64,000 nucleotides of DNA, taken from Bolinopsis microptera (Eukaryota > Ctenophora > Tentaculata > Lobata > Bolinopsidae). Positions within the stretch are counted from its first letter, which is position 1, and each line of letters opens with the position of its first letter. The DNA is taken from assembly GCF_026151205.1 (NCBI RefSeq), contig NC_087079.1, positions 8,546,635 to 8,610,634 of the forward strand, read 5' to 3'. Made by a program: the position numbers and the translations under genes. Positions 1 through 10,125 of this stretch are shown here, piece after piece. The notes under the pieces were generated by a model, which was given only the letters and a program-made list of their open reading frames with translations, was not told the DNA's origin and ran no database searches.

Positions 1-147
1 GGACGCGAACTATTCCTATATCGACGGTTCAGGTTCATAATGACATCAATACTAATATTAAGTTCAACAATAAGCGATTCTTGAAACAGCGTCAGCGCCC
101 ACTTTCTTAATCAACTTGGGTGATGTGATTTAAGAGATTCTACATAC

Positions 148-3100
148 CAACATAATGAACTTGCTCATGAAGAGCGCGGGATCTTTGTTCTTCTTGATCT
201 GCCATCTCTCCTTTAACTTGAATCAAACTCTTCTCTCCCTGTTAATGAGCAGCTGTGAGCATTTACAAAAACAGGTTATCATACAGTATATCAGGTATAA
301 CAAGTATACATCTTAAAAGATACCGTAAATTATATGAACTTTAAGATAACAACAAGGTTCCAATTAAAGTCACATTATAAGTAACCTGTTTAACCCATTC
401 TCTGTATTTCTGCAGGTAAATTTTCAAAGGTTCGACGTAGTTGTCAAATCCTAAAGCGTTCATGGCAAACAAAATATCTTCTCCGTTTATTGTTTTCCTC
501 TTCTCTTGCTGACACCGGTCTGAAGAAGTACGTGTTGTGGAAAAATGTAAACGATTATCCGTCTTACAACTTTACAAGAATTGAAAATAATAAATACCAA
601 GCTGGAATTTTGTCAAAATGTGTACTTAGAGTCCAGTTAAATATTAAATGTATATTTTTATGAAGGACACACTCTTACTGTACGATTCATTAAGTATGTG
701 CAGAATACAGCAGGGGAAAAGGCATGGGCAATTAGGCCAGATTGGGTACGAACATTGACAGGGTAAAATAATGAGATGTATGGACAGAAGTCATTAAGTT
801 ATAGAACGATGCTGATGAGCGAACAGAGAAGAAATCAGTGTTAGACAATAAGAGATTTAGGGCGAAGTTTGGGAGCAATGAGTATTTATTAATAGATATG
901 ATGCAAAACATTTTATACCGCCTAGGTATAATGTGACTTCTGAGTTCGGAACCTTATTCGGAAGTGCTGAGGGTTGGGCACACAGTGAGGCTGTATTGGC
1001 CAGTTCTAATTTGAAGCGATTATCGCGTGACTCGTAGCGCGACACGTTCTAATAACATCTCACTTTGCTAGGTTCTTACTGGTTAGAAAATGTGTTAGAG
1101 ATAATCGATATCCCTTGAAATGTTAATTTCCCTAAATATCTCTAAATAACGTACCTGAAGCTTCACTTGTGATAAAACTGATAAATTCTGATACGCATTC
1201 CTGTACACATTCCTTGGCGTCTTTTGCTATCTGAAAAGAGAGACTGTAAAAAGCAGTGTAACTCTTACATACTAATCTTACAATCTTAATATCAATATAT
1301 AATAATCGATAATTAACAATGATATTTCATATTAATGTGATAAGGATTTGTCGACTTGAAGTCTATTCTTAATTCAATTCACTTCCGCGTACCGGTATAT
1401 AAATTATCCTTTCACAATTTATGTGAGAGTAAAATTCCCGCTTAGTACATTACATTGTACACAAAATGTATATACAGTACGGAAGTTGGGACATAATTGC
1501 ATGCCAGGAAAACTCGTTAGAGGACGAAAGTGTACCTTAAGTAATGAGGATAATTTGATAATGAATTAAATAAAACCCCTAATAAGCCTTGAAGGTCATG
1601 CAAATTAGAGGTTTAAATACGATCCTCCCCATGAATGAATTCATAAGGTTACACAAAATAAATTGCATTTAAAGTGAGTAGAAGCAACACAATGAATTGC
1701 TCGAGTATTTAGACAATATTTATGAACAAAGTTTCCAATTCCAGAGGAGAAGATAAGGAAGCAAACTAATTACTGGTTACTTGATAACTTCAACTTCCGC
1801 TAACATTAAATAACAATAAATATCTAATAATAATATGCAGCATTAATGACATTATATCCGCATTTTAACCACTAACCTTGCCTATAGGAGGGACCGCTTT
1901 CTTCATAATCCTGCTGACATTAGCTATTGGCAGGAATCTGTCCTGTTCTCTCAGATATGTTTCTCCCTCGTGCACTTTGTCAGCTGTCTCTTGTTCCTGG
2001 TCTTGTGCGCCTGAGAGATAGAGGGTAAAGAGTAACCCTTATTAGGAACCTTTTTATATCTTCTAATATCTCTGATAAAAATGGCAAGAATAATGAGAAG
2101 TTGATCCCAGGAATATATGGTAGCTTTTAGAAACGGTGAACAAATACACGATATATTAAAATGATTACGGGATAATGTTATTTAAATAATGCCGTACATT
2201 TTACTGCTCTAAAGATACAAATGAGATCAATAATCTTCCACAATCTTCTTCTATCTAGCAAATGTTTCTCCATACTTTCTTCATCCATCCTCTGCTTTGT
2301 CGTGATATAGAGTTCGTTGTCCAGAATCTTCAGCTCTGCTATGTGTCGTGTGAACAACTGGAAGCTGTTTTTATTGGAGCCACAGTACATTGTCTTGACT
2401 TTGTTGTAGAGCTCAAAGCTCTAATCAGGAGTCAAGGTTGGTGGAGATGTAGGGACAGTTGGTAAAACAGGTGCCGAGGTAGTGGTAGGTGTAGAGGTAG
2501 TGGTAGGTGTAGAGGTTGAGTTAGAGGTTAAGGTAGAGGTACTGGAAGGTATAGAGGTTGAGGGTGAGGGGAGTGAGGAGACCAGAGGTTGGGCTGTTTG
2601 GGGGTGAGGTTCAGAGAAAGCCGCTGTTCTGGGTCGTTTTGTTCCCTTTATTTGAGGAGAAGCAGGAAGTGGGGGCTGGAGGTAGGGTATTGTTACCCTT
2701 TCAGCTAGATGGCAGGGACAGAAGGTGAAGTTAGTTGTAGCTCCGGTAGGCCCAGTGAGACCCCTGTGAAGACTCCAGGAAGTGAGGTGAATAAGGGTCT
2801 TTCCATATCTGTTGTTGCGATGCGAGAAGGGAAACGAGAGATGAAGTTTTGGGTTTGACTTATATACTGAGTTTAGGGATGTGATCCCTTGCGTGCTGAG
2901 GGATGAGATCCATCGCATAATGTCATCTTGGTAATGATATGTAACAAGGTACGATGAGATCACGTGACCGAGACATTAGGGTGTTGAGGTGATCTCACGA
3001 CTGGAATAGCTCTCCTTCATTTTATAGCAGATCGGATCATTTTTAACAAATAGATCAGACCTGATTTTGGTGACCCCGGCCCCATACTAATCAATCATAC

Positions 3101-3538
3101 TGCCCGACCAAATGTTTTCGGACTTCAATCGTGATTAAATATACCGGCTTGTGATAAAATCTCAAACTTCATACGAGCCAATTACAATAATAAAATATAA
3201 GTTATCAATTATCAAATCAGACTGAAAATAGTAATCGAAATAAAAACCTGAGTCGTTAATGAAGCTGTTTGAGTCTCTGATACCATTAGCTTCACTTGAT
3301 GCACTACTCAAAAGACCTGTAAGAAATAATTGTAATTCCTCAATTCTCGGTTTAATGCTTAATTGAAACTAAGTTTAATCAAATTTATGAGAATTGTTTA
3401 ATAGTTCAAGTTATCTCACACAGACTAACCTGAGCCCATAGCTGATTCCAAAATGTTTTGTTGTGAAATGCTGTTTTCATCATTTGATTGGGGATCATGG
3501 GGCTCGAACTTAGTCTGGATATTGCTGGAACTAGACAT
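148..3538 (-). CDS. NFYB: NF-Y subunit beta (NF-YB), spliced, 3' end outside window
   Basis: This encodes the histone-fold subunit of the trimeric CCAAT-box transcription factor NF-Y, a nuclear protein that dimerises with NF-YC before NF-YA joins. I read six exons with GT-AG junctions and consistent phase: 3430-3538 (ATG at 3538), 3248-3316, 1877-2010, 1155-1230, 386-519 and 148-238, about 204 codons in all. The histone fold runs over exons 3-5 and contains [52 protein letters not shown] and [14 protein letters not shown], which are hallmark NF-YB segments. The N-terminus is Ser/Gln/Asn-rich and exon 6 is polar. Animal NF-YB is about 205-210 residues, so little is missing. A terminal exon may lie below position 110, where an open frame follows a weak acceptor, but I do not claim it. 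Confidence 0.95.
2178..2963 (-). other. Pro/Thr/Ser-rich open frame inside NFYB intron 2, one stop
   Basis: A 180-codon open frame (2421-2963) is followed, in the same frame after a single TAG, by a second open stretch to 2178. The first part carries a low-complexity tail of alternating Thr/Ser/Pro, produced by a degenerate GAGGT-rich repeat at about 2440-2580. The second part is charged and helical-looking and includes [17 protein letters not shown]. It lies wholly in NFYB intron 2, on the same strand. I recognise no family. It could be a decayed transposon-encoded protein, an exon of a nested gene, or chance. Only the shared frame across the stop argues for former coding. Confidence 0.25.
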
Positions 3539-3619
3539 ATTTCCTTGATAAGAAGTTGTTTTATTCAGACGTGTTGACTGTTGGCGTTACATGGGGACGT
3601 GTTATAATATGCAGTAGCT

Positions 3620-3626
3620 ATTGGCT
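3620..3626 (-). promoter_or_regulatory. CCAAT box upstream of NFYB
   Basis: On the gene strand the sequence reads AGCCAAT, about 82-88 bp upstream of the NFYB start codon. This is the normal orientation and a typical promoter distance for NF-Y binding. A CRE-like TGACGTG half site lies nearby on the plus strand around 3639. The motifs are seen directly; use by NF-Y is inferred. Confidence 0.45.
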
Positions 3627-4024
3627 AATTCATAAATTATGACGTGTGAAGAAATGTATAAAAATTAATACTACAAAGATTGGAGGATATGTTCTACTTA
3701 AATACTTCAATTCTAACAAACTATGTATTTCGTATAAGCTTAATCAATATAAAGTCAAATTGCTATAATTTTTTAAGCGAATGAAAATGACGAACTTACC
3801 GAACATAAAAATAAATGATTCAATATTAAATGCTACAATTGGAATACAAACTCGCTAAAACTTCGATAAAAAGTTATGTCTTGTAGATAAATAAAACTAT
3901 TAAAAACAATCTCACTGTTGTTATTCACAATTTAATGAAACAAGATTATAACCCTTCAAAAACAACATTAAATAAGGTATTAAAATTTAACTACTATTAT
4001 ATAATCAAATTTGAGCGACTAAAA

Positions 4025-5636
4025 CTATTTGAAAATACTACTCTTCCAGATTAAACATCCAACAACTACCCCTAAAGACCCAATCAGAGCTAATCCTAAT
4101 GTTTTGTTGACCCAACTATCATCAGGATTATACCTCTCCACTTTATACTTCTCATGAGTATCCATGGCAACAAGAAGTCCAGCTGCCATGCCAATAGACG
4201 GCATTGCAACAAGACAGGAACAGTGACTGACTTCCCTGACACTGACATCTCCAAATGCACTGAACACAATCTTAACATGTTGAGTATCAATCTGTGCCTT
4301 CTTTCTCTCTGTGACCAATATCCATTGTGGTCTTTTGTTTTCTGGGTCTTCATTTGATATGCAGATGTGAGACAGAGCACTCCGGATCAAATTCAGACAA
4401 TTTTCAAACTTTGAGAATTCCCTGACATAATCTTGAAAATGAAATGGTTTTATACTTGGAGAGTTATTTTTCCACAGAGTATAAAAATGAGCCAGTCTTA
4501 AGAAAACGTGTCCAACCAAACAAGAATCATATCCAGCATCGTGTTCCCTCATACCACATTCCTCTCCCAGGTTATCAAATATTTGTGGTTGATAAAGCAA
4601 GCCTTTGACATTTTCACGCCTACATTCTTCATACAGAGATAGCAAGGAAGTTCCCCTAAATAATTCCTTGTGTTTTCCATCCTTTCTCAATTCAACCTTC
4701 ATGTTACTGATAATGTGTCTAGTATCATAAATCACAGGAAATTCAGTGAGCATGGTGTGTTTAAAGTGTGCAAAGGATTCAGGAAGAGGGCTATGGAATT
4801 TCTCGTAAACGTACAAGATGTCCATCATAACATTATGCCCAATTAAAGGCTTTCTGTGTTTCTTAATTAACCTTATGATGTGTGTGAAACCGATAGCTTG
4901 ATTGAACTTTCTTTCGACAGCTTCTTTGAGAAATTGAGGCTGTTTCGATTTTTCTTCAGCTGTAGCTTTTTTTACAACAATTAGTGATGACTCACCTCTT
5001 GGTTGTTCAGCAATAAGATCATCAAAACTTTTATGTATATCTGATATAAGAAGAGCACACATACCACCACTCATACAATCAATTTCCATCACCTCACCAT
5101 ATCTCGACTCTGAAGCCCAATTAGTCAACTTATCAAGTTTTCTTTTCCGAAAGGCCGCCTTGACATCATTCAATACAATATCACCGACATATTCAGACTT
5201 TCTGTCACACTTTTCCTGTAGGACAACAATTTCCTCTTCATTCAAATATGGTACTCCCCCCATAGAAGCATTTGTTGAAGTCGAAGTCAAACCTCATCAA
5301 GAACTCACAGGCTGCAGACTCAAACTGTGTCTGCCGACTCAACCAATCATTGGCACGAGGGAATATCCATATGTTATAAGTCTTGCAATGGTAAATTCTA
5401 GAGATCTTATCATATCTAAAAATGCTTAATCCACATTGAAGAACAGTGAAGTCTTTGATACTTTCTTTGAGAGTAGAATAACGCTCTTGAGGTGTGTCAA
5501 ATAAACTTATCTCAGGACACCTATTTGTGTGCAATCCAGAAAATTCAAAGTCCAGACAGGTGAATGAAGCCTCTTGCAAATCCTGATCAATTTCAATAAG
5601 CTTCTCATCAAAATTTTGGGAGGTAACTTCAACCAT
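4025..5636 (-). CDS. PNLDC1: PARN-family 3' exonuclease, PNLDC1-like (piRNA trimmer), intronless, one frameshift
   Basis: This is a CAF1/DEDDh deadenylase-family protein of about 535 residues. The N-terminal part (5636 to ~5260) has the first catalytic pair in CLDFEFSGL and the family signature DTPQERYSTLKESI. The rest, in another frame down to 4025, has IGHNVMMDILYVY and EHDAGYDSCLVGH, which supply the other acidic residues and the His. The C-terminus ends in a hydrophobic anchor (ALIGSLGVVVGCLIW) followed by basic residues. Such a tail is typical of PNLDC1, the membrane-anchored trimmer of piRNA 3' ends, and not of soluble PARN; length also fits PNLDC1 (~530). The two frames meet at a run of six C on the plus strand (5257-5262), where five would keep the frame. 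No introns are visible, unlike neighbouring genes. It may be a retrocopy, or the extra base may be a sequencing error. Confidence 0.85.
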
Positions 5637-5987
5637 GATACCTGAAGATTACCTTAATAGTGAATGTTTAAAGAGCTCAAAATTAGTTAAGGTTTGTTCA
5701 TAACAAGTAGTAGAAAGTTGTATATATAAAAAATGCCATCACGGTACGTGGAAACAATGAAGTAAGTTAATCCAGTGGGCTATATCACAATATATTCTCT
5801 TGCTCATGTTTGTTAAAGCAAAGTTAAGTAAAATTCATGACATCACACATCCCTACAAAAGTATTGCATCACATAATATGAAAACATGAAGCAACATTTA
5901 TAATTAGTCAAGTACAATTTATTAAATATTATCAAATACATTATTATATTTATAAAACCTATCCATACTTCCCAATTAAAAAGAAAA
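5637..5987. other. Gap between PNLDC1-like start and the RNA candidate
   Basis: AT-rich sequence with no coding signal. A TATATATA stretch at 5721-5728 lies about 85-90 bp upstream of the PNLDC1-like ATG and could be its promoter TATA. Nothing else is recognisable. Confidence 0.4.
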
Positions 5988-6102
5988 GGGGGGACCCCCA
6001 ACCCATGTAGCTGAGACACCTCACAGCAAGTAGACCAAAGTGGCTCTTGCTTGTGAACGGTGCGTCAACTACCCGCCGAAGCGGTGGGTTGAGAGTCCCC
6101 CC
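5984..6102 (-). ncRNA. Candidate Pol III structured RNA, ~115 nt, unknown family
   Basis: Read on the minus strand the segment begins GGGGGGAC and ends GUCCCCCC, which pair perfectly, and is followed directly by TTTT (5984-5987), a Pol III terminator. A second helix inside it pairs CAACCCA with UGGGUUG. The interior contains a CCGC-UUCG-GCGG tetraloop hairpin, which competes with part of the second helix, and an AGCAAG/CUUGCU hairpin with an inner GCCA/UGGU step. Upstream, TATATAAT starts 29 nt before the first G (plus-strand 6125-6131), the spacing of U6/7SK-type promoters. I find no convincing A/B boxes. It does not match tRNA, 5S, U6, Y or vault RNA as I know them. Function is unknown. Confidence 0.5.
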
Positions 6103-6124
6103 TGGGATCATTTCGTCCGTAAAA

Positions 6125-6131
6125 TTATATA
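6125..6131 (-). promoter_or_regulatory. TATA box of the structured-RNA candidate
   Basis: TATATAA on the minus strand, 29 nt upstream of the first base of the terminal helix of the RNA candidate. A proximal sequence element would be expected near -50 to -65; I cannot identify one by eye. Confidence 0.4.
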
Positions 6132-7320
6132 CAACATAAAATAGTACAGTAAAATATTAAAATTTACATAAACAAATCTAGGAGACCTCAAAGCTCGTCT
6201 TCTGGGGGATGAGGTTGAAGGAGATGTCATGCAGTTCAAGATGCTGGGCCGTTGATCTTCCTCTCAGTGAAAGCAGGATTAATGAACGAATAGTGTGACA
6301 TTGGGTTCTCAACCATGAAAATTTAGAAGTCCCTACATGCTGTTCTTTCTGGCTCCATTTGCTAGTTAGGGGTCTGAGGTATCCGAAAAATCATGTTTTG
6401 AGTACCCAAAGTGTTCTGGGTGCCAGGAATGAGGTTATTAAAGCGGCGAAAATGACCGATTTTGGACTATTTATGAGCTTTTTTGCCCATTTTCATGAGA
6501 TAAAGAATCAGGAAAGCTGCTCTAGATGATTGAAATGGTTGATACCAATGAGGATACACCCAACACACATAAATATTCGTGATATATGTGATTTTAATGA
6601 GAAAAATATGATCTCAGGGCCCATTTTATACCAAAATTTGCCAAAACCACTCGCACTTGTCAAAGCTTCCTCATTTTAGACACATTTAATGATTATTATG
6701 GTATCTAACTTATGGTGGATCTGATAGGAGTATGTCTTAGCTTCATTTTAAGCCATCAATGAGCATGCTGGTGTGTATGAAAGTACTTTAATCCTCCCGT
6801 CCATTGATATAGTCTGGGCAGTGGGCCATGCGCGCGCGCGCGCGTTTACAAACATGAATTTTCTCCCTCAGTATCTATCTAAAGCTTTTAAAGACATGAT
6901 TTGAATGCTATCCTACTCAGCACATGAGTGCTACAGGATGGTGAAAGAATTTCTATAAAAAATCATTAAATGTGGAAGATATGAGGTCAGATATATGTGT
7001 GTGCGCGCGCGCGCGCGCGTTTACAAACTTGATATCCTCAGTCCTTCCACATATACTGAGATTTTGTTTCAAACTTAATTGACTCTGAACCGAAATTGCC
7101 AGAGGAAACAGATAGTGTAACTCAGAAAGACCACAAATGGATAGTTTGTGAGATATTGAGGTTATACTCCAAAAAATTTACAATGATGTCACACCAGAAA
7201 ACCCCTATTTTTGGTATATTTAACCTCATATCTCAAACGCGCAGTACTGGATTGAGCTAAACTTGGTCAGGTTTTGTAGCCCTGACTATCCTCGATCATA
7301 TGGAACAGGAATAAAACTGT
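6132..7320. other. Unassigned repeat-like DNA with two (CG)n runs
   Basis: No gene is supported. Two alternating purine-pyrimidine runs of CG (6830-6844 and 7003-7019) are each followed by the same short sequence CGCGTTTACAAAC, so the stretch probably contains two copies of one short repeat. The first run is flanked by ATG, the second by a TGTGTG run. The rest is AT-rich with no terminal repeats that I can find. Confidence 0.4.
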
Positions 7321-7752
7321 TTAGATGTTATATCTTAATTGTATTAGGCACTTAGTTCTGAAAAGTGAGAATGTCATTAATACTGCTTTCACTGCTCTGA
7401 TTCCTCTTAGTGCAATGAGTGTACTTCTTAACAGATCAAATCTTAATCGTGTTCTGATATGATTTTTGACTTGGCTCTTGGCTTCTTTTTTATGGTCAAC
7501 TATCATCTCAGAGACACGATCTACAAATACAGTGCATAGCGGTCCCATACCTCCAGAGGTTGTGAAGACTAGAGGGACAAAGGATCCTTTCTCTGACTGA
7601 AGTACTCTCTCTTCATACAAATCTTTCTTTTCTTTCTCAATTAAATGAGGATTTATAAAGCGCTTCTTTGCCAAACAAGGATGAAACCAAAGATATTCAT
7701 TATGCCTCTCTTCATTAAAACTTATTCGAAACATTCCGAAAATAGCAATCAT
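7321..7752 (-). pseudogene. Fragment of a retroelement-associated protein
   Basis: A 143-codon open frame contains YLWFHPCLAKKRFINPHL near its start. This is clearly homologous to the 3'-end coding segment of the LINE at 9.1-13.0 kb, which reads YLWFHPYVAKKRFISLYS. Downstream comes SFVPLVFTTSGGMGP and a stretch rich in Arg and Leu (LRFDLLRSTLIALRGIR). I recall that C-terminal motif as common in open frames next to invertebrate retroelements, but its function is not known to me. It is cut off from the LINE by the foldback element at 7764-9100. It has no partner exons, so I treat it as a transposon relic. Confidence 0.5.
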
Positions 7753-7763
7753 TTATGATATTA

Positions 7764-9100
7764 TAGTCCAGTCATTTATGGACATTTATGGAGGTGTACA
7801 CTGTACCTGCAAATTTTCAGATACTCACGAAACTTTGCACAGACCTTCCCAAAGGTATGAATAAACAATTTTCGGTTGGAGACATTTTTTTTTACCGTGG
7901 GCAAAACCCAGGAGGGCCACGCCCATATTGACCCAATAACGTAACTGACCCCTTGCTTCTGAAGGTCGTAGAGACTTCAAAATAAGCTTAAACGAAGCCG
8001 CATATGCATGTTTATATAAGAGTTATTGATTAACACATGGCCTAAAATCCTTACTTTTCGAGAAATTCGCCAAAAACCATTTTGGGCGTGGCGCTGAGCC
8101 CATTTTACTAACTTTTGATAGGATTGTGATAGAGTCTTTGGAGAGAGTGAAAAAGAACCGCAATTGGCATATTTATATATGACTTACGAAGAAACATATG
8201 CCTTAAAGTGCTTGCTTTTTCAGTTATTGGCGAAAAACTGATTTTCGGTTCCAGAAATCATGCAAAACTATGGGTATGTGGTATATTGAGCTATGAAGGC
8301 CCTAGAGATTTTTGAATAAGTGCAAATTGTGCAGAATGGCCATGTTTATATACAACTTATGAAGCAACATGCACCCTAAAATGCTTACTTTTCGAGTTAT
8401 TAACATAGAACGGGAGGCAAAAATGGCTGATATAACCAAGTTTGCTCTATTTTGTGCAAATTTTCTCTGTTTTTTCCCCAAATAACTCGAAAAGTGAGCA
8501 TTTTAGGGTGCATGTTGCTTCATAAGTTGTATATAAACATGGCCATTCTGCACAATTTGCACTTATTCAAAAATCTCTAGGGCCTTCATAGCCCAATATA
8601 CCAGATACCCATATTTTTGCATGATTTCTGGAACCGAAAATCAGTTTTTCGCCAATAACTGAAAAAGCAAGCACTTTAAGGCATATGTTTCTTCGTAAGT
8701 CATATATAAATATGCCAATTGCGGTTCTTTTGCACTCTCTCCAAAGACTCTATCACAATCCTATCAAAAGTTAGTAAAATGGGCTCAGCGCCACGCCCAA
8801 AATGGTTTTTGGCGAATTTCTCGAAAAGTAGGGATTTTAGGCCATGTGTTGATCGATAACTCTTATATAAATATGCATATGCGGCTTCGTTTAAGCTTAT
8901 TTTAAGGTCTCTACGACCTTCAGAAGCAAGGGGTCAGTTACGTTATTGGGTCAATATGGGCGTGGCCCTCCTGGGTTTTGCCCACGGTAAAAAAAATGTC
9001 TCCAACCGAAAATTGTTTATTCATACCTTTGGGAAGGTCTGTGCAAAGTTTCGTGAGTATCTGAAGATTTGCAGGCAGCTGTCCTTAAATGACTGGACTA
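7764..9100. mobile_element. PIF/Harbinger-type foldback element (MITE-like), TTA target duplication
   Basis: The two halves are inverted copies of each other: arms 7764-8401 and about 8482-9100, with an ~80-bp spacer. The ends read TAGTCCAGTCATTTA and its complement, and the element is flanked on both sides by TTA (7761-7763 and 9101-9103). A 3-bp TTA/TWA duplication is the mark of the PIF/Harbinger superfamily. No coding sequence is present, so it would need a transposase from elsewhere. Each arm itself holds several related blocks around the phrase TTTTCGAGTTATT or variants, suggesting internal duplication. The arms differ by only scattered substitutions. Confidence 0.8.
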
Positions 9101-9112
9101 TTAAGAGTTTTA

Positions 9113-9148
9113 ATACTTTCAACACTACTATATAACAAATAGTTTGAG
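9113..9148 (+). repeat. 36-bp repeat, left inverted copy
   Basis: Begins ATACTTTCAACACTACTATA. It is the reverse complement, with one mismatch, of 13268-13303, so the LINE between them is bracketed by inverted copies. The same sequence occurs a third time at 38414-38449. Confidence 0.7.
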
Positions 9149-9250
9149 TTCAGGGATGGCAAGTAACAATGTACCCAAGAGGGTGTCGATACGAAAAAAC
9201 GTGGAGTCAAGACGAGTCCCCCTAAGGATTCATCTTCTGATAATGTCCCA

Positions 9251-10123
9251 GTGCCAGAGGAAAAATACTGCCAATGTGATGTTTACATGTCAGAAGAACT
9301 ATCAGTTGAATGTGAAGCTTGCCAATTATTTTGGCACCTGAGTTGTGTTGGTTTATCTGGCCTTAAAAACGAGATGTTACTGAATCTAACAAACTGGAAG
9401 TGCCCATACTGTTTTGTGGCGCCTCATACCTCAGCTGACACTAAGGAAAACGGGGCTGTCAGGGCTATTATTAAAGAGGAACTCCAACATTTGACCCCAG
9501 CCCTGACTAACTCGATTAAGGAAGCTATTAAAGGAAGCGCAGAGAAAACAGTTGACAAAGCTGTTCGTCTCTATTCTGAGGTAACAGCACAAACCCAGAA
9601 GAAGGTTCTCGATGACATGAGTCGTGAACAAGCTTCTGAAACTGTTATTTCGGAAGTGCAAATGAAGATGCACACTGATACATTTGAGCGAAACAAACGA
9701 AAACTCAATCTGTGTGTGCTCAAGGTTCCAGAGAGCAAAAAGACTACCTCTAAGCAACGCCAGGAGGACAACTCCAAGTTCTGCAGGGAGACTAAGAAGG
9801 ACGACATGATAAGTTGCCATCGCTCTGGCAAGCTTGATGCTGACAAGCCAGATCACCGTTGCCCGCTCATCATCCAGACACGAGATGAAGAGTCAGTAAA
9901 TTTCTACGCTGACCATGGTAAGGGCTGGAAAGAGTCAACTTATTGGATCAACTTGGACCTCTGCAAGGCAGACAGAGATATTCGTTTTTTAGCCAGAAAG
10001 GAGAGGAAGAAGAGGCAGGAGGAAGCGAAGAAAAGAGAGACAGAGAAGACGAAGGAGGAAGCAAAGAAAAGAGAGCCAGAGAAGACAGAGGACAAAGCGG
10101 AGGCCGCAGTGCCCAGCTGTTAA
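9251..10123 (+). CDS. LINE ORF1 with PHD-like zinc finger
   Basis: This 290-residue protein starts with a Cys/His cluster of PHD type (residues ~7-55: CQCDV, CEAC, FWHLSC, WKCPYC), known from ORF1 proteins of CR1-group LINEs. The middle is predicted helical and the C-terminus (from ~residue 240) is a highly charged run of Lys/Glu/Arg repeats. In LINEs such proteins bind RNA and chaperone it in the ribonucleoprotein. It overlaps or abuts the endonuclease frame, which continues just after its stop. The frame is intact, although the downstream ORF2 is broken. Confidence 0.7.
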   Translation: MPEEKYCQCDVYMSEELSVECEACQLFWHLSCVGLSGLKNEMLLNLTNWKCPYCFVAPHTSADTKENGAVRAIIKEELQHLTPALTNSIKEAIKGSAEKTVDKAVRLYSEVTAQTQKKVLDDMSREQASETVISEVQMKMHTDTFERNKRKLNLCVLKVPESKKTTSKQRQEDNSKFCRETKKDDMISCHRSGKLDADKPDHRCPLIIQTRDEESVNFYADHGKGWKESTYWINLDLCKADRDIRFLARKERKKRQEEAKKRETEKTKEEAKKREPEKTEDKAEAAVPSC

Positions 10124-10125
10124 AT

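Noticed and set aside
1-110. Seventh NFYB exon
   Set aside because: An open frame follows a TTTCAAG acceptor near 90, but the polypyrimidine tract is poor and no known NF-YB motif is present.
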